Shown here: one piece after another, positions 36,721 to 48,117 of the stretch
Layout of the letters: each line of letters starts with the position of its first letter
Numbering within the stretch: the first letter of the stretch is position 1
Origin: Theropithecus gelada
Taxonomy: Eukaryota > Chordata > Mammalia > Primates > Cercopithecidae
DNA length: 64,000 nucleotides
Assembly (NCBI RefSeq): GCF_003255815.1
Contig: NC_037671.1
Location: 158,043,333 to 158,107,332, forward strand
Direction: 5' to 3'
Program-made: the position numbers and the translations under genes
Notes under the pieces: generated by a model
What the model was told of the DNA's origin: nothing
What the model saw: only the letters and a program-made list of their open reading frames with translations
Databases searched by the model: none

Positions 36721-38692
36721 ATTATCTTCATTAAAAATGTTCTAAGATTTGTCATGATGTTCAATGCCTTGGTCTTCAAAATTCTCTGTTGCCCTCACCT
36801 AATTGCCATTATATTTTAGTTAAATTCAGTTAGATATTTTAGTTAGCTATACACATTTTTCAAATTGAAAGCTGTTAACAGGTTGTATAAAATCTGTTTC
36901 TTATACTTTAACAAAATAATTTCCAAGTGTACTATTATGATTTTTAATTCTAGAAGGTTTTCTATTAAAATGAAAATGAAATGTGTGAAATCTGTCTCTT
37001 ACTATTTCAATCCTCTATACTTTTTTGAGTGTAAATTAGGGAGAAATACAGAATAATTTAAAATTAAAGTTACTTATAGACAAAGCTGAATAGAAAAAAT
37101 AATGTGTATATAGCATTTGCTTTTCTAGAATAAAGTAAGCACTTGTTTAGCTTTTAGGTTTCACCTTTATTGTCTGTGTTTCTCTTGAGCAGATTTTACA
37201 TACAGCTGGTATGATATATCTCAGTGTAATACATAATATATTACTAATGTCTTTAAATTCAGAAGATAAGAAAAAACTTTGAGATCAAGTTTTTAATTCG
37301 GGAAAAGTCTCATTAAAGTCCTTACGTTGGGATATTTGAGTTAATTGTTACAGTGCTAATTCAGTTTTATCAACCTACACTGTGGAGTAAAGAAGTCTAG
37401 GTTGTTGTTGTTTTTTGTTTTTTTTTTTTTTAAATGGAAGGAAACGTATTTATCACAAGAGGTTCATTTAGATTATTCTACATAGTCTTTTTGGGAATTT
37501 GTCATGTTTCTTAAAGTTGGACTAGATGTTGAATGAGAGGATAGGAGTAGAGGGAGAGGGACCCCACAGGTGCAAACTCTTCAAATCGCCAGGGCTTTGG
37601 CTCTTACTCACTCATCCCTGCCTTCCTTGCTCTGGGAGCCTTCGGATTTTTCCCCAGTAGCTTCACCTTACAGCAAGCTTAGCAGAAGCAGTTCCACAGA
37701 GTGCCAACCCCCCTCACTTTTGAATAATCCAGAGACTCCCTGTGCCACAGATAACATGCAATCATAAATCTTCTGAGCTTCAGTAATTTTCGTCTTCTAA
37801 TTAAGTTGAGCCCAGTAAGAATTTGTCAATCAAACAGTGAACTCTGTATAGATTCAAATTCATCTCAGGGTTCCGATATTTGTTACTAATTTTCAGGGGG
37901 AAAAAAAAAGAAAAGAAAAGTACTGCTGCTATTTTCTAAAGCTTCCTTATAAAGGTATTTCTTATTGAAACCAACTCATATTTCTTAAATTCCTAGACCA
38001 CTATCTGTCATGCAATTTGAGTCTGTTTTCCAAATGGTAGAGTGCCAGAGAATCAAAAGCTGCTTGTTTTGCTTGCCTGATTTTCTCTAGCATTCTTTGG
38101 AGGATTTAAAGTATGGGGGGAAAGAAAGGAAACCTGACTTATATTAAGAGCTGAACATGAAAAAGAGATTAGGCAAAGCTTTAGCTCTTTCATTATGCAA
38201 ACTTTCCTGAACTATAATACATATCTTTATAGAGTTTTATTAATTGTTGGGGCTGCAGTTTGGATTTTGCTAAAAAGTATTTACTACTAAAAACTTCAAG
38301 GTTGTTACTAAACACATCATGCATTTTACATTTGGCCCCTTTGCATGGTGAACAGACCGTCCTTCCTCCATCTTTTGTTGGGGAATACCTGGCTGAAGGT
38401 CTCAGTGAAAAGCTAGGAAGATACTCCTCCTCTGAGGGAGACATCTGGCTTCTTGGCTGATTCCACGCACACTTTTGTTAATGGGCTTGGATTTCCCCAG
38501 AATTCTTTTATGTGGTTACATTGTAGATGGACTGTCTGCATAGTCTTGTCCTCTTGAATGATTTGTGTAGAGGTTAAAAATACACATATATTTGGTCTGG
38601 TTCCTAGAATCTACGCATAAGATTGAATGAATCTCAGCAAGTTCAGTTTTGGAAAATAAAATAAAATTTATTATTACAAAGGCAATCTAGTA
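36721..38692. other. mostly unique intronic sequence
   Basis: T-rich run at 37403-37431 and an A/G run at 37900-37920. No gene or confident repeat seen. Confidence 0.4.
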
Positions 38693-38940
38693 GAGGATGT
38701 AGATTCTAGAGCCAGAATACTTAATTTGAAACGTGGATTTACCACTTGCTAGCTATACGATGTCAGATAAGTTACTTAACCTCTTTGTGCCTTCTTGGTT
38801 GCCCTAACCAAATGTGGGATGATAATAACAATATCGACCTCATATGTTTCCATGAGGTTTAAATGGTTTACACTGTCAAAGCTTTTAGGATAGTGTCTGG
38901 CGTGTACTGAGCACTCAGTGAGTGTTAGTCATGATGTCAT
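38693..38940 (+). mobile_element. MIR SINE, near full-length
   Basis: Clear MIR: gattctagagccagaatact, gataagttacttaacctctt, gggatgataataacaatatc, and a gtactgagcactcagtgagt end. Confidence 0.85.
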
Positions 38941-39384
38941 GGTATTCGTGGTATTCACCAGACAAGAATATGTTCTCATTTGTATATGATTTAGGATTAA
39001 ATTTGGGATTAATATTGAGTGGTTCACTGCTAATTTTGATAAGGTTCATGGAGCTGTGTGGTCATTTTTAGTGGAGAGTAACTTTAATTCCTTTCTACAT
39101 AGTGAAAAAAAGATCTCACCTTCCACTCACTAGACTTTGATTTTGCAAACCCCCTGTTCTGATCTAGATTTTATTATAAGTGAAATGAAGTTAGTGACTC
39201 ACTGGGCCATAGGTCATTAGTCTGTAGCTGCTCTGTTACATGGGAAGGTCCTGAATGACAAAGGCCCACTCAAGGGTGGGTTGGCAACGTAATTTAGAAA
39301 CCTGTATTATTCCCAACCAAAATTAGAGCATAAAAACTTCTATTCTCTATCCAAAAAGAAAGTGAAATCAGCACCGCATAGAGA

Positions 39385-40120
39385 TGTGTGCACTCCCGTG
39401 TTTATTGCAGCATTATTCACAATAACCAAGATATGGAAAACAGTTGAAGTGTTCATAGATGACTGAATGGATAAAGAAATTGCAAAATATATACACACAC
39501 GAGAGGAAGTATTATTCAGCCTTAAAAAGGCAATTATGCCATTTGTGACAACATGGATGAACCTGGAGGACATTATGCTAAGCGAAATATGACAGATGCA
39601 AAAAGAAAAATACTGCATAATCTCACTTATATGTGGAATATATGTACTTTCTTGGATAGATAGAAGTTATATATCATTTCTGTTCCCTTCCTCAGGGTAA
39701 TTTAAATGGGTATTTAAAAATAGAGGGTTATTAAGCTTTTGAAACATTTCAAGGACAACTATAACCTATGTATATCTCTATATGTGGAATCTAAAAATAA
39801 AAAAGTCAAATATATAGAAAGAGAGGGTAGAATGGTAGTTACCAGAGATGGGAGGAGGGATGAGGAGGTATGGATCAAAGGTTACAAAGTTACAGTTATG
39901 TAGGATGAGTAAGTCTAGAAATCTAAAGCACTGGTGTGAAGATTATAGTCAATGGTACTGCAGTGTATACCAGAAATTTATTAAGAGTGTGGGTGTTAGA
40001 AAATCTTTCACAAAAAAAGAAAGGTAACTGTGAAAGAAAGGACATGTTAATTGTCTTATCATTTTGCTATTTATATGTATATGAAAACATATGTTGTACA
40101 CCTTAAATATATGCCCTCCC
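39385..40120 (+). mobile_element. L1M 3' end, split by an insertion
   Basis: Reads from ORF2 end (ttgcagcattattcacaata) through gtattattcagcc and tctcacttatatgtggaat, then is interrupted at 39640-39778. It resumes at ctaaaaataaaaaagtcaaa and ends near ttgtacaccttaaatat. Non-coding. Confidence 0.85.
39640..39778 (+). repeat. unnamed repeat, copy A, inserted in L1
   Basis: 139-bp insertion bounded by an exact 12-bp duplication tatatgtggaat (39628-39639 and 39779-39790) of a sequence that L1 has once. Its core 39677-39777 matches copies B and C. There is no A tail. Confidence 0.75.
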
Positions 40121-40130
40121 CCATATAAAA

Positions 40131-40330
40131 TTTCTGTTCCCTTCTTCAGAGTCATTTAAGTGGATATTTAAAAAAGAGTTATTAAGCTTTTGAAACACTT
40201 TAAATACAATGTCAACCTATGCCTATTAAAGTTTTAATGCAACTAATTTACTAATATTTGCAAAACCAGTTTAGACAAAGATAATATATAGACATATAGT
40301 CAGATTCTGACCATGTCCTAAGTGTTCTTA
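40131..40330 (+). repeat. unnamed repeat, copy B
   Basis: About 200 bp starting tttctgttcccttcttcaga and holding aatatttgcaaaaccagttt. Roughly 87-90% identical to copy C. Starts just after the L1 3' end. Confidence 0.75.
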
Positions 40331-41559
40331 GAATCTATTGATGAATAGATTTCATTAATTTAATGAGATGATAGTGTACTAGAACTTGTCTAAGTAAATG
40401 GTTGGCATCCTTGAAACTTCCTATTGAATACAACGTTAAGTAAAATGTTGATGTAAAATAAATATTTTTCAAATAGGGATGTGTTATTGATGTTTCTTAA
40501 ATGTAAATTACTTGCTGCTGCTTTTCTAAACTGGATATAAACTTTAAAGTGAACAGCATTGTAGGAAGTTAAAGAGAAAGAAAATATATTATTTCAAGTA
40601 GGTATTATTTAAATCTATATAAATCCAACTTAAGGACATTGGATAATTACTATTAAGGTCACAGATTTATAAAAATTTACGAACTAACATGAAGTTTAAC
40701 CGCTTTTTTCAAGAGTGAAGGTCATGAATTGACTAAAAGAGCTCCTCCTAACAAAAAACAACTTCTGTATTTTTCCATAGAACTAAGGTCTTAATTCCTT
40801 CTATCAATCATGTGTTTTCCCGTTTGCATTGAAGGCTCCCTGCTCTGTCCTGCAGCAGCAGTCTTTCCTGTTGGCAGGGCTTTTCTCTCCTCCTGGGGGC
40901 TCCCTGCAGTCCAGCTCAAACAGGGCTCTGGTTCCCCAGTGGGCCCGTTAAATTATTACCGTCAGGTGTTGATTCACCATTGGCATTGTTGAATTTTACT
41001 GTTTTGTAGTCTTCAGGCATGGGGGAAGGGGAAGAGAGTTGAAGAAGATCAAAGTAGCAGTACTGTAGTTGGAGCTTTAGAGGTGGGGATGAGCCCTCAG
41101 CCCCTCTGCTGTTCCTCCCTGCCCTTCCTCCACCTGATCCCCAGCCTACCCCTGCCACCCCCGACCTTCTGCCCTCTCAAGCCTAATCAGAAGACAGAGG
41201 GGGCTATGTGATTAAACCATGAACTGTTCACTTACAAGCACTTTATTTTTACTTTTTCATACAAGCAACAAAGTGTTTAACACTGTATGATGTTTAATTG
41301 TATAGCACAATTGTATAAGCAGAAGATAATACATGAGGACTTACTATGTTTTTGATTCAGTGGTTTTTGAACATATACTCTGTTCTCTGTAAGGCACTAT
41401 GGGGGAAGGTTATGTTCCCAGGCAGTGCTGAGTTAAAATAGTTAATAAATTTTTGTGGAGCGAGACCCAATTATTACTTGTGTTATAGAGCACAAATAAA
41501 AAACTCCATAAGAAAAGCACATCAAAGGGCAACTCCAGGATGGTTTTTAAAAATCTGTG
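40331..41559. other. unclassified intronic sequence with a GC-richer block
   Basis: 40840-41200 is clearly richer in GC than its surroundings (runs such as ctgccacccccgacc). It may be an old LTR or retrocopy fragment, but no family or protein was recognised. The short antisense open frame there has no supporting motif. Confidence 0.35.
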
Positions 41560-42110
41560 ATCAGTAAAGTATTGCATGCTTTTTTTAGAAAATCTAGAAA
41601 ATACTCAATTTATTAAACTAAAACAACAGTTACTCTACCCAGAGTTAACCACACTTTGGCACATTTTATTTTCCATATATATATATTTGGAATAATACTG
41701 TATATTTACTTTTCTTTTTATTTTTTTATTTTAGTTTCATAAAATGTATGACTCAGTCTATCTTGCTTTTTAAAAACTCTACATTATATCATGAACATTT
41801 CACCATAGAATTGAAAGTTATTTGCATAACATATCACAGAGCACATAATAATTTATGTATGTAATCATTTTCTTATTTGGGGATATTTCTGTTCGTTTCA
41901 GAATTTATCCTCTTATAAATAATTCATTGAATATATTTGTGCATAAATCTTTTCATATTCCTGATTTTCTTAGAGTGAACTTCTAGAAATGCAATTTCAG
42001 GTGAAAGGCCATGCATATTTTAAAGCTCTTGAACATTTTGCCAGATAGCATTCCACCAAGCTTATACCTTTGAAAAGTCAAAGCCAGCATGGCAGAGGAG
42101 TTCTTGTCTC
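41560..42110 (-). mobile_element. old L1 (L1M/HAL1-like) fragment
   Basis: Antisense L1 text: acattatatcatgaacattt, tgtgcataaatcttttcata, aacttctagaaatgcaattt. Highly diverged. Confidence 0.6.
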
Positions 42111-42159
42111 ATGCCTGTCAGCACCTTGTTTTGTCTTTTTAAACTATAATTGTTGCTGG

Positions 42160-42370
42160 TCTGTTCCCTTCTTCAAAGTCATTTAAGTGGATATTTTAAA
42201 AAGTAGAGGATTATCAAGCTTCTGAAACACTTCAAATACAACTTCGACCTATGCATATCTATTAAAAATTTAATGCAGTGAATTTACTAATATTTGCAAA
42301 ACCAGCTTAGACAAAGATAATATATAGATATATAGCCAGATCATGACTTTCGTGATGTTAAGTGTTGGTT
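42160..42370 (+). repeat. unnamed repeat, copy C
   Basis: Third copy of the repeat at 39677 and 40131, same orientation, lying between two antisense L1 fragments. Shares indel states with copy A that B lacks. Confidence 0.75.
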
Positions 42371-42389
42371 ATGTAAAAATTGTGAGTTT

Positions 42390-42770
42390 TTTAGTTTGGC
42401 AAATTTTTAATTTATTTTTTTAAAGTATAATATGCAAACAGAAAATTATACATATCATAAATATGCAGTTTTGTGAATTTTCATAAAACTGGATACACAC
42501 CATGTAGTCCATACCCAGAGAAGACATCGAATGTGATCAATTCCCAGAATCCTCCCTCATGCCCCTTTCACAATCATACTCCTTCTTCCTGACTTTCAAC
42601 ATTGTAGGTTAATATTGCCTGTGTTCTACTTTATATAAATGGAATTTCGTGTAACGTATGTATTTTTTGTGTCTGGCTTCTTTTGCTTAACTTTGTGTTT
42701 GTAAAATTTATGCATTTTGCTGTGAGAGCATGTGTTTATTATAGTCTCCATTCATTTTTGTTTTGTGGCC
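42390..42770 (-). mobile_element. old L1M fragment
   Basis: Antisense L1 with tgcagttttgtgaattttca, ccatgtagtccatacccaga and tgtgtctggcttcttttgct. Confidence 0.75.
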
Positions 42771-42840
42771 CTAATATTGAGTGAGACCTCATTAAGATGT
42801 CATGTCTTGATACACCTTACATGGTCTCCGAATGATCTTT

Positions 42841-42872
42841 TGCTTGTTTGCTTGTTTGCTTGTTTGCTTGTT
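42841..42872. repeat. (TGCTTGTT)4 tandem repeat
   Basis: Four perfect 8-bp units. Confidence 0.95.
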
Positions 42873-43339
42873 TCCTATTCAGCGTAGATCTCATGGCTCA
42901 CCTTTTCAACCACTAATCTTCCAACAGTCTTAAGTTCCTGTCCCTTTTTCTGTTCATCTTCTTTACCTTGTGCCCCTTGGCTGCTGGTTGTTTTTGCTGT
43001 CCTTTTCATTGGACTTCCCTTGGTGGATTTGAAGTGGCTGCTTCCATACTCATCACAGCCCAGCAGCTGAATGTGGTAAGGACAAAGAGAACAGGACTGC
43101 ACACCTCTCTTACACTCTCTCCCGTTAGATAGGATGCAGGCATGTGTACAAACCTACATGTAAGAGATATTCTAAAGTGCAGAATTATGGTTGGGTGCCC
43201 AGGAGCACAACTTAAATCCTATTTATTACAAAGGAAGAGGGAAATCATAAAATACTGGGGATAACTATGAAATGTGCCAGAAAACTCTACCAATTTGTTC
43301 TTTATTCTCAGCTAGGCCATTAATCCTGCCTGGCGATTA

Positions 43340-44680
43340 TTCTGTTTCACAAACAACTCTCTTTCATTTCTAATAGTATTTATTTAAAACCTTCTCCACT
43401 CTCCTTAAACTTACTATGTTTCATCTTGCCTTCATAGTTTCACATTTGAAGGTCCTGACTCTCACTTCACAGATAAACTAAAAACCTATTCTGACACAAT
43501 GTGCCTCATTCTGTCAATGGCCAATTCTCTCCATATATATTATGGGTCTCCTACCGTTTCAGAGGTTACCAATAACTTTTGTGTTAATCTGATGATTTTT
43601 TTTTTTTGTAGTCCTTTCTTCACCTCTGCTAAATTTATCACTGTTGATGTGTTCACTACTTCTTAAATTATTCTTTTTTTAGCTATTCTGAGACAATACC
43701 CTTCTGACTTCCCTGCCATCTTTTGATTCTCTCTTTTCTGATATCGTGTATATGTTCCTCTTTTATGCTCATCCTTTAAGCGCTGTTGCTTCCCAGGGTT
43801 TTATCACTTGTATCTTTTTACCTACCACACTTTTCTGGGGTGACCTCTTCCATACCCATAGCTTGAATACCCAGTATATGCTGGTGAATCTCAAATCTCT
43901 GTTTCCAGCATAGATCTCTTCCATGAAGCATCCTTCTGACTGCTGGATATCTCTACTTGCATATCCCTTGCACACCTTAAACTCAGAATGTCCAGAATTG
44001 AACTCATATGCATCTGCAAAGGTTCTCCTTTTTCTTTTCTGCCTATCTTGGTGCATCGTGCCTTCTTCATCATCACAGAAATCTGGATGTCCATCCTGAT
44101 TCTTTTTTCATGCTCTCTCCTCATATTTAATCAATCATAATTCCCTAGAAAAATGTGTCTTCTTAAAATTGCTAGAATGTATTGACTTTCATTGATCTCT
44201 ATTTTTACTACTCCAGTTCACACCCATAATCTGTCACCTGGGTAGTGGAGTCTCTCGATCATTTCCCTGCATCTGGTTTTTCTCTTCTAATCTATGCATC
44301 CAGACATATAAGACCCCCGTGGTGTGGTGCCTACTGACATCTCCACCTTCTCCTATTCTCCATGTTCTCTATGCTCATCTCCATGTCTTGGTTTTTACAT
44401 GTGTTGCCAACTCTGCCTGGAATGTCCTATGTTTCTTTGTCTAGCTTCTGTTCAGATTTCAAAAAAAGGTAACAGTTTTCTCTGCCAACAGCCTTTGTCT
44501 GACTCACACACTCCCAACATTTCATGAAGAATCCCTCATGTATATTCCCCAAAGCTTGTAGTAACTTCCCCTAAGTTACTACAGATAACTTAGAAAAATG
44601 TATTGTAATGTTCTACTGATTTGGTGTTACCTTTACTAGACTTTGAGCTTCTTATTCCTCACTGTATCTATAGATGTTAT
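43340..44680 (+). mobile_element. long L2 LINE copy
   Basis: About 1.3 kb of colinear L2. The ORF2-derived part has ctggatatctctacttgcat and actcagaatgtccagaattg. It is followed by the 3' region (gttgccaactctgcctggaa, ctagactttgagcttctta). No open reading frame survives. Long for an L2 remnant of this age. Confidence 0.7.
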
Positions 44681-45012
44681 TTAAATTATTTAACATAAGA
44701 TACAGCATTGGCATGGATCCAATAGAAAGAAGGGCGGGGCCCTTTGCTATGCCAGGCTCTATCTCTTCAATTCACTGGACTTCACCTGGATTCCTCCTTT
44801 CTGCACCATGGCCTGAAAATTTTCTCCTGGGGGTAAGCTGGAGTAATCACAGGGCTCACCAGATTTGTTTTCCATTTCCCAGGGAGCACTGTCTCATGCT
44901 GCCTGATGTTCAGTGTCTTGAGAAACAGTATTTTCTATATTTTATTTAGCTCTTTTTAGTTTTTTTTTTCAGGTGGGAAGATAAATTAGTTCCCTGTTAC
45001 TTCATCTTAGGT

Positions 45013-45121
45013 AAAAGCAGAAGTTACACCATGTCTGTTATCTGTTTGAGGTGGGTGACGTTATATGTCAGTTGTGGACTTTTATTGATATACTTAGAGA
45101 CATGGTGTAACTTCTGCTTTT
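45013..45121. repeat. perfect 24-bp inverted repeat with 61-bp loop
   Basis: aaaagcagaagttacaccat plus gtct at 45013-45036 is matched exactly by its reverse complement at 45098-45121. It is compatible with a DNA-transposon relic with terminal inverted repeats, a local inverted duplication, or a stem-loop transcript. No family recognised. Confidence 0.85.
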
Positions 45122-45184
45122 TTTCTTCCCTCTGTTATCCGCATGAATGAGGATTATGAGACACATGTGCCAATTATATTTAAA

Positions 45185-45388
45185 TTGTACCCTGCCTCCT
45201 CATCAACACTGTTGATCTCTGCTTCAGGTTTTCTCCTATAATTTGCCATCTCCTGACATCATGCACAATTTACTTAGTTATTGAACATGTGGGGTTAAGG
45301 AGTTCCACCTCCTTTGTGCACTTTTATGCACTTAGAATGGTGCCTAGTACATTGTAGGTGCTCAGTAAATATTTATTAATTAATTAAT
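45185..45388 (+). mobile_element. L2 LINE 3' end
   Basis: Ends gtgcctagtacattgtaggt, gctcagtaaatatttattaa. Lies tail-to-tail with the antisense L2 that follows. Confidence 0.7.
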
Positions 45389-45930
45389 GTCCAAGGTCCT
45401 GTGCCAGATAAGACATCTCAAAAAACTCATAGTCTAATGGGAGGAAACAGACACACAACAAGTATAAAACAGCGTGGAAGGGCAATAGTAGAGATATGTG
45501 TAGGGAATATCACAAGCACTTAGTTTATTCTGAATGACTCAGTAAACACTTCCAGAAAATGGTGAAGCCTTTGCTAATCCCTTAAGGATAAGTTGGGGTT
45601 TGTCAGGTAAAAAGAGGTAAGGTCTTCCGAGCAGAGTGAATCTTTGTGCAAGAATATGGGGTCAGAATCAGCATGCCTTGTAGAGGACACTAAGATGGGA
45701 TACTCTGGACAGTGAGAACTCATGGAAGGATGCTCGTTAAGGGAGTGCCATGGGCAGATGAACCTTTCATGGAGGGATTACTCAGATACAGTATCAATAA
45801 TAGATTTGAAGAAGATGACATTGGAGGCAGGAAAGAAAATGGAAGGTTGTTGCATAGTACAGGGAGGAGTTAAAATACAAAGGACTGACTCATAGAAGTT
45901 TAGGAATTTAAAGCATCACGCTTTTGTATT
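45389..45930 (-). mobile_element. L2 LINE fragment
   Basis: Antisense L2 with tagtctaatgggaggaaaca, aaaatggtgaagcctttgc and tgaagaagatgacattggag. Confidence 0.65.
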
Positions 45931-47263
45931 TGATGGGATTTGGTTAGTGAGTGAAGGGGAAAGACCAGGTGACTCCAGGTGACTGTCAGTCAGTGCCTCT
46001 TGCACATTTTTTTTCCCCTCAAGTCAATTAATAGCTGTCTATACTGATCAGGTGTTTTGTTGATTCGTTTTGTTTGATCTATTTTAAAATCCTTACAAGA
46101 TCCCATTTTCCATGAGGAGGTTAGGAGGGGAATGAGAAAGTAAGAGAACCTATCTGTGCATCACTAGATGGCGCTTCAGATAGAGTTTCAACATCATATA
46201 GATAAGATAAAACATTGGGTATATATTATATTACATTGATATCATAGAAGAGCAAAACTGCACATGCATAAGAATTTATACACCTATATATTCACATTGA
46301 GAATAAAGGCCCCAAATGTGTTTCAGTTTGCTTGGCAGAAGAGTAGAACCACACTTCTTGATGTAAAATTGCATATTGTCTTTGTGTCCCTCTGCTCTTC
46401 AAATACCTTGACTCACACATGAGTAGGAGAATAGGGCAAAGCACCATCTCCCTATAGTGTTCAAACTGAATGTTCTAGAAATGAGTGGAGTTGGCCGGGG
46501 CCTGCTGCCCTCTGTAGTCATGCCACCGTGAATGCAGGGTGGGTTTGGGCGCATGCCGAACACCTACTGCTCATGTGAAGGAGAGCAGAGCAATCTGTTG
46601 ATGAAGCAGTTTGTTTCCATTGTTCCTATTCTGATCATTATTTGAAACAGTTGTCTTGAATATCGATTTTTGCAATGATGTTTTTGATGTGTCATTTGAA
46701 TATGAAACTTAAACTTAAGATTATTAGAGTTGGAAGAGATCCAGAATCATTTAGAGCAAATCTACTCAGTTTATTGATGGGGTAATTAAAGGCCAGAGAG
46801 GCAAAATGATTTGCTCAGTGTTTGGGGCATTTCAGGCAGAACCAACACTAGACCTTAACTTCTTGGGTCACTCTTCGGTTCTCTTTGCACTCTGTGAGTT
46901 ATGAGGCACCTAGACAAGGAAAGGAAAGCCATCTTTTAGGAAGGTGGGTTTATCATTATAATAGGTTAGGAAGGAAGATTAAAGTTTAGAAGATAATGTT
47001 GTGTTTCAGACCTGAGACAGTGAAAGAGGACCCGAATTAAGGTGGAGTGAATGGGAAAAAGAAAGAAAAGGTGAGTATGACATGTATTCAATATATGTCA
47101 AGATAAATTCATAGGACTTGTGATGAATTAGGTAATGCAGAGCATTTGTACTTGGTAGTTAGAATATATATGTTCTATATAGGCACAAACACATACACAC
47201 AACCCTCATACATATACCTATCACAGATACACTCTGTATTGGATATTCATAACAGGTATATCA

Positions 47264-47265
<2 letters not shown>
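45931..47265. other. mostly unique intron, CTCF-like motif and MIR relic
   Basis: A MIR-family relic reads antisense at about 46730-46880 (ggggtaattaaaggccagag). The rest is unclassified. Confidence 0.4.
46161..46175 (+). promoter_or_regulatory. CTCF-like motif
   Basis: tcactagatggcgct differs from the CTCF core consensus (CCASYAGRKGGCRSY) at only the first base. Motif match only; no binding is implied. Confidence 0.35.

Positions 47266-47313
<48 letters not shown>
47266..47313 (+). repeat. uninterrupted A48 tract
   Basis: 48 consecutive A. No Alu, L1 or processed gene body was recognised directly upstream, and no target duplication was found. Confidence 0.95.
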
Positions 47314-47314
<1 letters not shown>

Positions 47315-47349
47315 AGCAGTCAAAACATTATTTTCTCCTTTAATCTTTG

Positions 47350-47510
47350 TAAAAACACTGAGAGATATTGTTGTTCCCTTTGCATAGAAATAAGGCTCAG
47401 AGGGTTTAAATGTTTGCCTGAAGTCACAAATTAGTGTGAGGAGCTGAGGTGGGACTTGAAGACCAGTTTCTTAATAAAATCTGTTATTTCCACAGGAGCT
47501 CTTTCACTCA
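47350..47510 (-). mobile_element. MIR SINE
   Basis: Antisense MIR: gaaataaggctcagagggtt, gcctgaagtcacaaattagt, gaggtgggacttgaag. Confidence 0.6.
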
Positions 47511-48039
47511 CCCAAAGCATATAGGAAATATTTCTGAATTTTCTTCTGTGGCTAATTTTTAAACCTGTTATATCAATCTATTCCTTTATTGTAGGCAGTG
47601 CCTAGTACTGCTCCTGGAAAATCTGGAAAAGCAGATTAGAGAGTATGGGACAACATATATACCACACCCTCTTATCTACTTTTCCAGATTTAAGTTGCCT
47701 TAAGCTGTTGGTTTCCTCTGTTTGACAGCATACACCATAGTGTTTAAAGATGTAGTGCTTTATGGCATTAATTTTGCTTGGGGTCTTTCTTGGGCTGTTC
47801 ATCCTTCAGCAGCTGGAGGAGAGCCATATACATTCTAAATCTGTGTACTACCTAGCAAAATCTGTAAAGCCAAGCCTCCCATCCAGATCATGATTCACTG
47901 CAACCTAGGAGTTTGTGCATAGAAGCTTGACTCTTCAGTATGGTGTCTGAGTAACAGACCACATTCTTCATGGATGTGACAGTTGTGACTGCTCTTTGGT
48001 CTTTGTTAAGCATGGGCTAGACTGTTAGACATCTTAAAA

Positions 48040-48117
48040 ATCTCTCCCTACAGTGCCTTACACAGCACCTTGCCTGTATTAATTGCTCAAAAATATTGTT
48101 GAACGCATGGTAAATGA
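48040..48117 (+). mobile_element. L2 LINE 3' end
   Basis: cttacacagcaccttgcctg then aattgctcaaaaatattgtt. Confidence 0.6.

Noticed and set aside
43769..44124. Minus-strand frames of 95 and 77 codons
   Set aside because: Antisense to a clear L2 LINE; no recognisable protein.
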